Of a DNA stretch of 64,000 nucleotides, positions 1 through 8,512 are shown piece after piece. The translations under genes and the position numbers were made by a program. The first letter of the stretch is position 1; each line of letters begins with the position of its first letter. The notes below the pieces were generated by a model. That model did no database searches. It was given only the letters and a program-made list of their open reading frames with translations, and had not been told where the DNA came from. The stretch is from Mesorhizobium sp. WSM3859 (GTDB taxonomy: Bacteria > Pseudomonadota > Alphaproteobacteria > Rhizobiales > Rhizobiaceae), in NCBI RefSeq assembly GCF_002295065.1, contig NZ_NSGG01000001.1:334553-398552 (forward strand). The letters run 5' to 3'.

Positions 1-1
1 C

Positions 2-961
2 GCCAAATCAGGCGAGGATCGTTTCATGATCTGGGGCTCGTCGGCCGCGCAGAAATATCACATGCGCTGGTTCGAGAAGCATTTGCCCAAGGATGGCTCG
101 GTGCGCATTCACCGCTTCGACCAGACGCTGGTGGGTCTCTCGATCGCTGGTCCCAAATCGCGTGACCTTTTGCAGAAACTGGTCGACGTCGACGTCTCGA
201 CCAAGGCCTTCCGCTTCATGGACTTCCGCGAGATGGCGGTCGGCGGCGCGCCCTGCATGGTCAACCGCATCACCTATACCGGCGACCTCGGCTACGAGAT
301 CTGGATGGCTCCGGCCTACCAGCGCCTCGTCTATAAGGCGATCAAGGAGGCGGGCGAAGAATTCGGCATTGTCGATTTCGGCATGCGCGCGCTGCTGTCG
401 ATGCGCCTGGAAAAGAACTTCCCGACCTGGTTCCGCGAATTGCGCCCGATCTACGGCCCCTTCGAAGGCTCGATGGATCGCTTCATCAAGCTCGAGAAGA
501 ACGACTTCATCGGCCGCGAGGCCTCGGCCAAGGAGCATGCCGAAGGACCAAAACTGCGCCGCGTTTCCTTCATCGTCGACGCCATCGATGCCGATGTGAT
601 GGGCGACGAGCCGATCTGGGCCAAGGTCAGCAAGGACTACGGCTCGGTGGAGAAGCCGCATGGCTACGGCGCGCCGCGCTTCGACGAGGCTGGCAAGGAA
701 GTCCGCGGCTCCAAAGCCGCCGAAGGCGCCTCCGCCGTGCGCGGCATCATCGATGGCGAATGGCGCGTCGTCGGCTGGGTGACCTCGGGCGGCTACGCGC
801 ATTACGTCCAGAAGTCGATGGCGCAGGGCTATGTCCCGGCTGCCCTTGCCGAGGACGAAAGCGCCGGCCTGTTCGAGATCGAGATCCTCGGACACCGCCG
901 CCCGGCCCGCATCAATGTCGAGCCGCCCTTCGATCCGAGCGGCGAGAAGATGCGGACCTGA
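2..961 (+). CDS. Dimethylglycine/sarcosine dehydrogenase-like protein, C-terminal part (5' end outside window)
   Basis: The frame is open from the window edge, so only the last ~319 residues are seen. They form a GcvT-type aminomethyltransferase region: a GxSxxxLL segment (AGPKSRDLL), then YTGDLGYEIW, then a C-terminal barrel with GWVTSGGYAHYV and a typical ending (FEIEILGHRRPARI). In DMGDH and SarDH this region binds tetrahydrofolate and captures the formaldehyde equivalent made by the N-terminal FAD domain, giving 5,10-methylene-THF. The FAD domain must lie upstream of base 1. Three more genes of this fused family occur in the window (36015, 58356, 62883), so this one belongs to a paralogous set probably serving N-methyl compounds. 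The substrate cannot be told from this fragment; DMGDH, sarcosine dehydrogenase or another N-methyl amino acid dehydrogenase are all possible. Confidence 0.85.
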   Translation, partial: AKSGEDRFMIWGSSAAQKYHMRWFEKHLPKDGSVRIHRFDQTLVGLSIAGPKSRDLLQKLVDVDVSTKAFRFMDFREMAVGGAPCMVNRITYTGDLGYEIWMAPAYQRLVYKAIKEAGEEFGIVDFGMRALLSMRLEKNFPTWFRELRPIYGPFEGSMDRFIKLEKNDFIGREASAKEHAEGPKLRRVSFIVDAIDADVMGDEPIWAKVSKDYGSVEKPHGYGAPRFDEAGKEVRGSKAAEGASAVRGIIDGEWRVVGWVTSGGYAHYVQKSMAQGYVPAALAEDESAGLFEIEILGHRRPARINVEPPFDPSGEKMRT

Positions 962-1030
962 GACACGCGGATTTGTTGGATTGCCCCGGTTGCTGTGGCA
1001 TGGTCGATGGCCCGCTACCGGCGCATCGGC

Positions 1031-2560
1031 ATGAGAAGACTATCCCACTTGCGGCAGCTCGAAAAATGGACCGACTGGCTCTGCGATGAACGGGTCGGTC
1101 CGTTCAACGCCGCTGTCGCGTTTGTCCTCCTCTACTGCCTGACCCAGGTCGTGGCGATGACGCTGTTGTCCCACGTCGCGGGCACCGGCGTCGGCGTCGA
1201 CGATTCCGAGCAGTTGATGGAGATGCGGTTCCTGGCCGCCGGCTACGGCAGCTCGCAACCGCCTTTGTACACCTGGCTCGCCATGCTTGCGGCCTCGTTG
1301 GTTGGAACCAGCGTCCTTGCCCTCAAGATCGTCAAATACGGGCTGCTGGCCGCCGGGCTGGCCGCCTATTTCACCGCCATACGCCGCCTGGGCTATTCGA
1401 ACCGCGCCGCTGCCGCCGGCATGTTCGGGCTGCTTCTGTTTCCCCAGATCTTCTGGGAAATGCAGCACGCCCTCACCCACTCGGTCGCCATATTCTGTTT
1501 CACCTCGGTGCTGCTCCTGGCGCTGGTCGAGGTCGAGAAGCGGCGATCGGCCATCGCTTATGCGGTGTTTGGCCTCGCGACGGCGGCGGCGATGCTGTCG
1601 AAATACAACATCGTCATCTTCCTTGCCGCGTTGTTCCTGGCGGCACTGTCGCTTCGCGAAACGCGTGAGGCGATCTTCGACCGCCGCTTCCTGATCAGCG
1701 TGGTCGTGGCGATCCTCGCTTGCCTCCCGACGCTTCACTGGAACATCGCGCACCCGGATGACTTCCTGGCGCACCGCGGCGGCTTCGGCGCTGGCAAGGG
1801 CGATAGCCTCTTGGAGACGGCGGCGCTCGCCCTGCGAGGACTTGGCAACGCGATGCTCAATTTCGCGGGTCTGCCGATGGCCATCGTTGCCGTCGCGTTT
1901 TTCCTGGTCGCACGAAAAACCATGACAACGCCCCAGCCGGCGCGTTGGCCCGAAAAGCTGCTGTGGCGCACGATCGCCCTTGCCTTGCTGGTCACGCTGG
2001 TGGTGGTTCTGGCCGGTGGCATCACTCAGTTTCGCGATCGCTGGGTGCTGCCCATATTCGTCCTTTTGCCCGCCGCCCTTGCCATGCGTTTTGACGCGAT
2101 CGGCCAAAGGGGCAGAAAAGCGCAAGCAACCATCGTCTTTGTCGGCACGGTCCTCGCCATCCTTGTGCTGCCGGTAAGCTGGTACATGCATGTGAACGGC
2201 GGCGACAGCCGCGGCGGCATCGTGCGCATGGACTACCGGTCGCTTTACGACCAGATCAGCGCCGACGGTCCGGTCAAGACCGTGGTCTCGAGCTGGTTCT
2301 GGGTCGGCAATCTGCGCCTCGTCGACGCCGACCTCATCGTGCTCGATGACGAGATACCGGACTTCGCCCGTTTCATCCGCGAACCGGCGGTGCTTGTGCT
2401 CGCCAATGACAGGGAACCGCCCTCGGATGTTTTCGTGGAGATGGCAAAGGCGGGCTACGCGATGGACACCGTCCACCGCCGTATTGAGGTGCCGCAGGCG
2501 CTCGGCTTCCCGCCGCGCCAGGTCATCGTCACCAGACTGCACAAGATAGCCGGGCAGTAG
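1031..2560 (+). CDS. GT-C family (GT39/GT83-like) polytopic glycosyltransferase
   Basis: A polytopic membrane protein of about 509 residues. After a short cytoplasmic N-terminus and a first membrane helix comes an acidic periplasmic motif (VGVDDSEQLMEM, then SSQPPLYTWL), the hallmark of PMT/ArnT-like GT-C enzymes that take sugar from a polyprenyl-phosphate donor. About ten further hydrophobic segments follow, then a C-terminal soluble tail. It probably adds a sugar to lipid A, a polysaccharide or a protein on the outer face of the inner membrane. The start is uncertain: ATG at 1031 is used here, but ATG at 1007 or GTG at 995 would give a slightly longer N-terminus, and none has a strong ribosome site. 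It stands alone between catabolic genes; a link to the polyprenyl-sugar cluster near 39-46 kb is possible but unproven. Confidence 0.8.
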   Translation: MRRLSHLRQLEKWTDWLCDERVGPFNAAVAFVLLYCLTQVVAMTLLSHVAGTGVGVDDSEQLMEMRFLAAGYGSSQPPLYTWLAMLAASLVGTSVLALKIVKYGLLAAGLAAYFTAIRRLGYSNRAAAAGMFGLLLFPQIFWEMQHALTHSVAIFCFTSVLLLALVEVEKRRSAIAYAVFGLATAAAMLSKYNIVIFLAALFLAALSLRETREAIFDRRFLISVVVAILACLPTLHWNIAHPDDFLAHRGGFGAGKGDSLLETAALALRGLGNAMLNFAGLPMAIVAVAFFLVARKTMTTPQPARWPEKLLWRTIALALLVTLVVVLAGGITQFRDRWVLPIFVLLPAALAMRFDAIGQRGRKAQATIVFVGTVLAILVLPVSWYMHVNGGDSRGGIVRMDYRSLYDQISADGPVKTVVSSWFWVGNLRLVDADLIVLDDEIPDFARFIREPAVLVLANDREPPSDVFVEMAKAGYAMDTVHRRIEVPQALGFPPRQVIVTRLHKIAGQ

Positions 2561-2576
2561 GTTTCAGGGGAACTGC

Positions 2577-3914
2577 ATGGACAAGCAACGCTTCGGCCGC
2601 CACCGCAAGATCATGCCCTTCGAACCCGGCTCGGTCGAGGCGCTGCGCGAGGCCTCGCGCGAGAAGGCGGCCTCGCTCAACCAGCATGTGCTGGGCTATG
2701 GCGCGACGGCCGAAGCCGAATGGGCGGCTGCAGGCGTTGCCGCTCCAAACCTGGTTGCCATGCGGAGCTACCGGCTCGAGCGCATCCGCGCCGAGCTGAA
2801 GCGCCGCGACTATGGCGGCGCCCTGCTTTACGATCCGGTCAACATCCGCTACGCGACGGACTCGACCAACATGCAGCTCTGGGTCGCGCACAACCCGACG
2901 CGCCACTGTTTCGTCGCCACCGAGGGCCCGGTGGTGCTGTTCGACTATTTTTCCTGCGAGCACCTGTCGGATCATTCGAGCGTCGTCGACGAGGTGCGGC
3001 CGGCGGTGTCGTGGATGTATCTCTACAGCGGCGAGCTGACCGATGAGAAGGTCCGCCGCTGGGGTGCCGGCATCGCCGAGCTCGTGGCCGAGTTCGGCGG
3101 CAATCGCCGCATCGCCATCGACCACATCAATCCCGAGGGGGTCGAGGAACTCACCCGCCGCGGCATTTCCGTCGGTAACGGCGAGGCGGTGATGGAGAAT
3201 GCGCGGCTGATCAAGTCGCCTGACGAAATCCTTGCCATGCGGCGCTCGATCGTCGCCTGCGAGGCGGCGATGGGCGAGATGGAAGCAGCTTTGAAGCCCG
3301 GCATCTCCGAGAACGAATTATGGGCTGAGTTGCATCGCGGCAACATCGCACGCGGCGGCGAATGGATCGAGACGCGGCTTCTGTCGTCGGGGCCGCGCAC
3401 CAATCCCTGGTTCCAGGAATGTTCCTCGCGCGTCATCGAGAATGGCGACCTCGTCGCCTTCGACACCGACCTGATCGGCCCCTACGGCTTCTGCGCCGAT
3501 CTTTCGCGCACATGGCTCTGCGGCGATAGGCAACCGTCGAACGAGCAGCTCGACCTCTTCCGCATCGCCGCCGACCAGATCGCCCACAACACGGATCTGA
3601 TGCGGCCGGACATCTCCTTCCGCGACCTCGTCGAGCGCTCGGCGGTGCCGCCGGGCGACTGTTTCCCTGCCCGCTACGGCGTGCTCTATCACGGCGTCGG
3701 CCTGGCCGACGAATATCCGACGTTGCCGCACGCAAGCGACTGGACCGACGACACACCGGACGGCGAGCTCGAGCCCGGCATGGTGCTTTGCGTCGAAAGC
3801 TATATCGGCAGGCTTGGCGGGCGCGAAGGCGTCAAGATCGAGGAACAGATCCTGATCACCGAGACCGGCAACGCGAAACTGTCAGCCTACCCTCTGGAAG
3901 AGCGGCTGCTCTGA
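2577..3914 (+). CDS. M24-family metalloprotein of the DddP (DMSP lyase) type
   Basis: 445 residues, preceded by AGGGGA at good spacing. The C-terminal half is a pita-bread M24 domain with metal ligands D296, D298, D308, H372, E407 and E422; Y367 and D378 lie around the metal-binding His. As recalled for the DddP DMSP lyase of Ruegeria, the ligands are D295/D297/D307/H371/E406/E421 with Y366 and D377 nearby, so every position matches with an offset of one. Length also agrees (about 446). DddP cleaves dimethylsulfoniopropionate to dimethyl sulfide and acrylate and does not work as a peptidase. Most M24 relatives are Xaa-Pro aminopeptidases or creatinases, and Rhizobiales carry DddP-like proteins of unproven activity, so the family is well supported and the reaction is not. 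The 3' end overlaps the convergent gene at 3882 by 33 bases. Confidence 0.8.
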   Translation: MDKQRFGRHRKIMPFEPGSVEALREASREKAASLNQHVLGYGATAEAEWAAAGVAAPNLVAMRSYRLERIRAELKRRDYGGALLYDPVNIRYATDSTNMQLWVAHNPTRHCFVATEGPVVLFDYFSCEHLSDHSSVVDEVRPAVSWMYLYSGELTDEKVRRWGAGIAELVAEFGGNRRIAIDHINPEGVEELTRRGISVGNGEAVMENARLIKSPDEILAMRRSIVACEAAMGEMEAALKPGISENELWAELHRGNIARGGEWIETRLLSSGPRTNPWFQECSSRVIENGDLVAFDTDLIGPYGFCADLSRTWLCGDRQPSNEQLDLFRIAADQIAHNTDLMRPDISFRDLVERSAVPPGDCFPARYGVLYHGVGLADEYPTLPHASDWTDDTPDGELEPGMVLCVESYIGRLGGREGVKIEEQILITETGNAKLSAYPLEERLL

Positions 3915-4721
3915 CGCGCCGCCTTCGACCGCCGCGACGCCCTCGCGCATCGCGGCAATGAGCGAGGCCGGGGTGGTCCTCGCCGTGATATAGGGCAGGC
4001 CCTTGCGCCGCGCCGTCCAGCCGACGACTTTGACACCCCGCGCAGCCGGTTCGAAGCGCTGGGCCAGCGCCCAGCTCTGGCAGTCGATCGCCGCGATATC
4101 GGCCCTGCCTTCGGCGACGGCGACGATCGACGACCGGTGGCCTCCGCTCTCACCGCGCGAGGCAAAGATGTCCAGGCTTTCGCCCATCGCCTCCAGGTCG
4201 CGCGTCAGCCCGATCAGCCCGGACATCGAATCGGGACTGTTGAAGATGAAGCGCTTGCCGCGCAGAAGATCGATCGGGATGACGGCGTTGCCGTCCTGCG
4301 GCGATGCAGCCGACGAACCGCCGTCCGCGGCCATCATCAGCGCGCTGGAATAGAGTTCGCCCTGCCCGCCCTCGAATGCATCGTAGTTCGGCTGCGCGAT
4401 CACTTGCACATGCCGGGCAAGGCCGAGTTCCAACGGCCCCCAGCAGGTTTGCCCGAACAGAAGCGCTGGGCTCAGCCACAGCTGGTGGAAATCGAACTCG
4501 TCCGGGGGCAGCGTCGCCGGATCCGATGCGATCACCTCGCCGACGGCGTCGAGGATGCCGCCGGACACCGGCGGCAGTTCGCGGTTGCTGCGCACGACAG
4601 ACTCCGGCGCATCGATGCCGCGTTGCCGGAAGGCGTCGCGGAGAAGCGCCCATTGCGCATCGACCTCGCCCCGCGCTTCGGGCCAGTCATACATCGGCAG
4701 GGCCGCAACGAACTTGCTCAT
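3882..4721 (-). CDS. PhnD-like phosphate/phosphonate-type substrate-binding protein lacking a signal peptide
   Basis: 279 residues resembling the PhnD/SsuA-type periplasmic binding fold: an early strand (FVAALPMYDW), a middle GKRFIFNSPDSMSGLIGL motif typical of PhnD-like proteins at the interdomain cleft, then SGGHRSSIVAVAEGRADIAAIDCQSW, the usual second-domain signature. There is no hydrophobic leader, so it probably stays in the cytoplasm; many stand-alone rhizobial members share this. No permease or ATPase is adjacent. Its stop lies inside the 3' end of the convergent M24 gene. The ligand is unknown; oxidised phosphorus compounds, small anions or thiamine-precursor-like molecules are all possible for the family. 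Confidence 0.7.
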   Translation of the reverse strand: MSKFVAALPMYDWPEARGEVDAQWALLRDAFRQRGIDAPESVVRSNRELPPVSGGILDAVGEVIASDPATLPPDEFDFHQLWLSPALLFGQTCWGPLELGLARHVQVIAQPNYDAFEGGQGELYSSALMMAADGGSSAASPQDGNAVIPIDLLRGKRFIFNSPDSMSGLIGLTRDLEAMGESLDIFASRGESGGHRSSIVAVAEGRADIAAIDCQSWALAQRFEPAARGVKVVGWTARRKGLPYITARTTPASLIAAMREGVAAVEGGASEQPLFQRVG

Positions 4722-4796
4722 GTCGAATAGCTTTCAAGGACAGGTGATCTTCGGCGCCTGCATTCCGCCGTGAAAAGCGGTCGCGGAAAGCCGAGA

Positions 4797-5819
4797 TTAC
4801 TCCTTCGGCGGCTCCGCCGGAACCGGCGCGGTTCCAAGCCCGTTGACATTGCGCGCCCTGACGCGTGGCTTGAAGGCGCGGCCAGGTTCGGGCGAACGGC
4901 GCAATACCGGATGGATGACCGGCTCCTTTGCCTTGAAGGCGAAGGATTTGATCAGGGCCAGATAGTTCGGATAGACATAACCATTGTTCATCCGCAACCA
5001 TTCCTCGCGGCGCTCGCGAAACAGCTTCGGCAATCTGTACCACGCAACCGTCGGGCTCTTGTGATGCACGAAATGCAGGTTGTTGTTGAGGAACAGGAAC
5101 GACAGCGGCGAGCGTTCGACGATGATGGTGCGTCCTTCCGGATGTTCGGACCACTGGTGCTCGGCATAGGTGCGCACCGAGATCAGCGACTGTCCGAGCC
5201 AGACCGGCACCAGCACATAGAGCCAGAGCGGGATGCCGAAGCCGAAGGTGACGATCGGCGCAACCACGGCAATGCCGATGGCATGCAGCAGCCATGCCTT
5301 GCGGATTGCCTTGTCGCCCGCTGCGATCTGCCTGGCGTCATCGATGAAGAAGCCGACCGAGGACAGCCACGGGCCGAGGATCAAGCGGCCGACCATGGTG
5401 TTGTTGACCTTGAGCAGGAACTTCATCGTTGGAGGCAGTTCCTCATGCATCCAGAGCGCCTGGTAATAGGTCTCCGGGTCGTCGAGCGGATCGGTAAGCC
5501 GCTCGTCGGCATGGTGTCGAAGATGGATGGTCTTGAAACGCCGGAACGGCCAGACAAGTCCGATCGGCAGGAAGACGAAGGCTTCGTTGATGCGCGCGCT
5601 GCGGGTCGGGTGGCCGTGCAGCACCTCATGCATCAGCGAGGATTGCAGCGCCAGGATCACCGCCAGGGCGATAAGTGCGATCAGTGGATGGGCTGGCCAG
5701 AGCAGGAAGCCGACGGCGAGCCATGCGCCGTAGCAGAACAGTGCGAGGAATACCGTCGGCCATTCGATTGCCGGTGCGCTGCTACGTCTCTTGTTCATGC
5801 CGGTATTCATGCTTGCCAT
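4797..5819 (-). CDS. Membrane fatty acid desaturase family protein
   Basis: About 340 residues. The three histidine boxes of membrane di-iron desaturases are present in order: HEVLHGH (near residues 64-70), HLRHH (near 99-103) and a late NNLHFVHH box, with hydrophobic hairpins between them. Such enzymes insert double bonds or hydroxyl groups into fatty acyl chains, or act on carotenoid-like substrates, at the cytoplasmic face of the inner membrane. ATG at 5819 is chosen; GTG at 5831 would add four residues, and two later ATGs are also possible. It is divergent from the XRE regulator at 6047, with about 230 bases between them. It is 75 bases downstream of the PhnD-like gene's start and could be co-transcribed with it. 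The substrate is not deducible. Confidence 0.85.
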   Translation of the reverse strand: MASMNTGMNKRRSSAPAIEWPTVFLALFCYGAWLAVGFLLWPAHPLIALIALAVILALQSSLMHEVLHGHPTRSARINEAFVFLPIGLVWPFRRFKTIHLRHHADERLTDPLDDPETYYQALWMHEELPPTMKFLLKVNNTMVGRLILGPWLSSVGFFIDDARQIAAGDKAIRKAWLLHAIGIAVVAPIVTFGFGIPLWLYVLVPVWLGQSLISVRTYAEHQWSEHPEGRTIIVERSPLSFLFLNNNLHFVHHKSPTVAWYRLPKLFRERREEWLRMNNGYVYPNYLALIKSFAFKAKEPVIHPVLRRSPEPGRAFKPRVRARNVNGLGTAPVPAEPPKE

Positions 5820-6046
5820 GCTATCGACCACTGCCTTTCAGTCGCCGGAACCCCTCGATTCCTGACAGCATTGTGTCAGGAGCCTGCAGTGACATCAACG
5901 CGACAATGCGCACAAACTGTTGCGAGTGCGCATTTTCGGCCGCATATGTTATACATTGTAAACAAATATGGGGATTCATTTCCGCCTGAGCGACGTTCAA
6001 AACGCTCCCGGCGCAAATTTTTCCTCTCCGAAGCAGGAACAGCGTG

Positions 6047-6904
6047 ATGGACAAGCGCGATCTGTCGACCCTCTTTCGGGAGCGGTTGAAAATGCTCTTG
6101 ACACGGTCCGACCTTAACCAGTCGGCCTTCGCGGCCACCGTCGGCATCGATCGCTCGGCGTTGTCGCAGCTCCTGTCAGGCGCCTCGACCCGCCTGCCCC
6201 GCGCCGAGACGCTTCTCAACATCGCGGCCGAGTTCAAGGTGTCGCTCGACTGGCTGCTCGGCCTCTCCCAGGACGAGGGCGTCACCGGCGAAATTAGAGA
6301 GAGCCTCGAGATCGAGGAGGCGCCGGACGGTTTCGACCGCACCTTGCTCGCCAAGTGGCATGCCGAGGCGGCAGGCACGAAAATCCGCTACGTGCCGGCA
6401 GGCATCCCTGACCTTTTGCGCACTGAGGCGCTGGTCGAATATGAGGCCGGAATAACCAACAAGAGCCGTGAAGCGCAGGCCGGCGAAACGCAGTACCGCA
6501 TCGACTACAACCGGCGGCCGGAGACCGACATGGAGGTCTGCATGCCCCGCCACACGCTGGAGATCTTCGCGCGCGGCCTCGGCGTCTGGGATCGTTTTCC
6601 CGAAGCCGACCGGCGTGCCCAGTTGCTGCACATGGCAGCGCTCCTCGACGACCTTTACCCGACCTTCCGCCTGTTCCTCTATGATGGACGCATGCGCTAC
6701 TCGATCCCATATACGATCTTCGGCCCCTACCGCGCTGCCATCTATGTCGGTGACATGTATCTGGTGTTGAACGCCACCCAGCCGATCCGCACCCTCACCA
6801 GCCATTTCGACAATCTGATCCGCGCCGCCGATATCAACGCGCATGAGGCGGCGAGCTTCGCGCAGAAGCTGGCCGCAATGTCCTTCCCGTCAGGCTCTGT
6901 CTGA
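6047..6904 (+). CDS. XRE (Cro/CI-type) transcriptional regulator with a large C-terminal domain
   Basis: 285 residues starting at ATG 6047, with AGGA eight bases upstream (GTG at 6044 would add one residue). Residues ~10-70 form a helix-turn-helix of Cro/CI type (NQSAFAATVGIDRSALSQLL). The remaining ~200 residues have no motif I recognise; the segment FRLFLYDGRMRYSIPYTIFGPYRAAIYVGDMYLVL resembles the sensory part of rhizobial XRE regulators annotated only by their HTH. The upstream region 5930-6040 is notably AT-rich for this genome (TTATACATTGTAAACAAA), as expected of a promoter, and contains the short dyad TATACATTGTA that could be an operator. The next gene on this strand is the homocysteine methyltransferase, 160 bases away and with its own operator, so the target is not obvious. 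Confidence 0.85.
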   Translation: MDKRDLSTLFRERLKMLLTRSDLNQSAFAATVGIDRSALSQLLSGASTRLPRAETLLNIAAEFKVSLDWLLGLSQDEGVTGEIRESLEIEEAPDGFDRTLLAKWHAEAAGTKIRYVPAGIPDLLRTEALVEYEAGITNKSREAQAGETQYRIDYNRRPETDMEVCMPRHTLEIFARGLGVWDRFPEADRRAQLLHMAALLDDLYPTFRLFLYDGRMRYSIPYTIFGPYRAAIYVGDMYLVLNATQPIRTLTSHFDNLIRAADINAHEAASFAQKLAAMSFPSGSV

Positions 6905-7019
6905 GCGCTTGCCTGCCCGGTCGACCAACATCCGACCAATGGTGAGCCCTGCACCGGGATCGAGGTCGATATCACGCCGGCCCATAAAGTCCTCTCGGCC
7001 GCAAGCTCGTTGACTGGAC

Positions 7020-7035
7020 ATAAAGACTTCTTTAT
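7020..7035. promoter_or_regulatory. Palindromic operator ATAAAGA-N2-TCTTTAT before the homocysteine methyltransferase
   Basis: A perfect 7-bp inverted repeat with a 2-base spacer lies 30 bases upstream of the ATG at 7066. The same core, extended to 10-bp arms, occurs before the methyl-THF:corrinoid methyltransferase at 20741. ArsR-type SAM/SAH-responsive regulators (SahR/SamR group) of methionine and methyl-cycle genes in Proteobacteria bind short palindromes, so such a regulator is a reasonable guess, but I cannot name it from sequence. Confidence 0.7.
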
Positions 7036-7065
7036 ATCGTTATTTGAATTCCAAATACGAAAGTT

Positions 7066-8088
7066 ATGGCCATGACCGCGACCAACCCCATCCACGCACT
7101 GCTGGCCGAAAAGGGTGTGCTTCTGGCCGACGGTGCCACCGGCACCAATCTGTTCGCCATGGGTCTTGAGGCCGGCGAAGCGCCTGAGCTGCTCAACGAG
7201 ACGTCGCCCGGGACCATTGCCAGCTTGCATCAAAACTTCGTCGACGCCGGCGCCGATATCATCCTCACCAATTCCTTCGGCGGCACCCGCCACCGGCTCA
7301 AGCTGCATCACGCGCAGGACCGCGTGCATGACCTCAACAGGCGCGCCGCCGAAATCGCCCGCTCCGTCGCCGATAATGCCGGCCGCAAGGTGATCGTCGC
7401 CGGCTCGGTCGGCCCGACCGGCGAGCTGCTGGTGCCGCTCGGCGCCCTGACCTATGACGACGCCGTCGATGCCTTTGCCGAGCAGATCGAAGGCCTCAAG
7501 GCCGGCGGCGCCGAAGTCGCCTGGATCGAGACCATGTCGGCGCCCGACGAGATCCGCGCCGCGGCCGAAGCCGCGATCCGCGTCGGCTTGCCCTATACCT
7601 ATACCGGTTCCTTCGACACCGCAGGCCGCACCATGATGGGGCTGCTGCCGAAGGACATTCACGCCGTCGCTGATGGCCTGTCGCAGGCTCCGCTCGGTGT
7701 CGGCGCCAATTGCGGCGTCGGCGCTTCCGATATCCTCGCTTCGCTGCTCGACATGACCGAGGCGAAGCCGGAGGCGACCGTGATCGTCAAGGGCAATTGC
7801 GGCATACCGGAATTCCGCGGCAGCGAGATCCATTACTCCGGCACGCCGGAGCTGATGTCAGACTACGTCCGGCTGGCGGTCGATGCCGGCGCCAAGATCG
7901 TCGGCGGCTGCTGTGGCACCTCGTTCGCTCACCTTGCCGCCATGCGCAAGGCGCTCGACGCGCACACCAAGGCCGAGCGGCCGACGGTGGAGACGATCGT
8001 CCAACGCATCGGCCCGATGCGCAACAAGACGGCAAGTGCCGGTGATACGGGTGAAGGCAGGCGCGAACGCCGGCGCAGCCGCGCCTGA
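7066..8088 (+). CDS. bmt: Homocysteine S-methyltransferase family protein, probably betaine--homocysteine methyltransferase
   Basis: 340 residues, a (beta/alpha)8 barrel of the MetH N-terminal/BHMT family. It opens with LLADGATGTNLF and carries the zinc ligands GANCGVG (C216) and GGCCGTS (C282, C283). Family members move a methyl group to homocysteine, making methionine; the Rhizobiales branch of this length is best known as betaine--homocysteine methyltransferase, giving dimethylglycine from glycine betaine. The nearby DMGDH-like and sarcosine oxidase genes would then complete the route to glycine. The last ~15 residues are an Arg-rich tail (GEGRRERRRSRA), a feature shared with three corrinoid-pathway proteins further on. 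Its promoter has the ATAAAGA-N2-TCTTTAT palindrome also found before the mtgA-like gene. Methionine synthase-like use of another methyl donor cannot be excluded. Confidence 0.85.
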   Translation: MAMTATNPIHALLAEKGVLLADGATGTNLFAMGLEAGEAPELLNETSPGTIASLHQNFVDAGADIILTNSFGGTRHRLKLHHAQDRVHDLNRRAAEIARSVADNAGRKVIVAGSVGPTGELLVPLGALTYDDAVDAFAEQIEGLKAGGAEVAWIETMSAPDEIRAAAEAAIRVGLPYTYTGSFDTAGRTMMGLLPKDIHAVADGLSQAPLGVGANCGVGASDILASLLDMTEAKPEATVIVKGNCGIPEFRGSEIHYSGTPELMSDYVRLAVDAGAKIVGGCCGTSFAHLAAMRKALDAHTKAERPTVETIVQRIGPMRNKTASAGDTGEGRRERRRSRA

Positions 8089-8098
8089 CGGGCCTGCT

Positions 8099-8392
8099 TT
8101 ATTCGCTGCTTTCGGCGTAGCGCGACAGCGCCGTATTGAAATCGACAACCTTCTGGCTGTCGGAACCCATCGTCATCAGGGCGCCCGACGTGCCCGGGTC
8201 GCTGATCTGCTCCAGCATCGCGCGGAAGCGATCGTTGGTGAGCGCCGATAGCGCGGTGTTGCGGGCGGCGTCGACTTCACTGCGGATGCGCGTCGATTCC
8301 GGCGTCGGAGCACGCGTCGTGTTTGCCGTCGCCGTCGCGCTCCAGTTTGTGGTGATATGCAATGCCCGCCCCTGATGCTCGTCTATCGGCAC
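8099..8392 (-). CDS. Hypothetical small protein
   Basis: Up to 97 residues from GTG at 8392. A TTG start near 8365, preceded by GGGGCGGG, would give ~87 residues beginning MHITTNW. The N-terminal half is Thr/Ala-rich, the C-terminal half helical and charged (RFRAMLEQISD, VVDFNTALSRYAE). I recognise no family. It faces the homocysteine methyltransferase gene convergently with a 10-base gap. Its codon use fits the genome, but no independent support is available. Confidence 0.45.
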   Translation of the reverse strand: MPIDEHQGRALHITTNWSATATANTTRAPTPESTRIRSEVDAARNTALSALTNDRFRAMLEQISDPGTSGALMTMGSDSQKVVDFNTALSRYAESSE

Positions 8393-8455
8393 GAACTAAC
8401 AAAAGTTAATTGCAATGATATTCCGGAAAAGCAGCGCAATTTAACGATCGCGGAA

Positions 8456-8484
8456 AAGGCCGGCAGGAATTGCCCGCCGGCCTT
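8456..8484 (-). terminator. Rho-independent terminator after the VWA protein gene
   Basis: Inverted repeat AAGGCCGGC / GCCGGCCTT with a short loop. On the minus strand it ends in TTTT, directly downstream of the stop at 8513. Confidence 0.75.
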
Positions 8485-8512
8485 CGCTATTTCGGCCCTT
8501 GGTTTCGGCTCT

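Noticed and set aside
1040-2542. A 500-codon minus-strand frame opposite the GT-C gene
   Set aside because: Antisense shadow; product rich in His/Asp/Arg/Gln with no domain.
7066-8088. SAM or cobalamin riboswitch upstream of the methyltransferase genes
   Set aside because: The leaders are short (under 160 bases), and I could not recognise a conserved riboswitch core; the palindrome suggests protein control instead.
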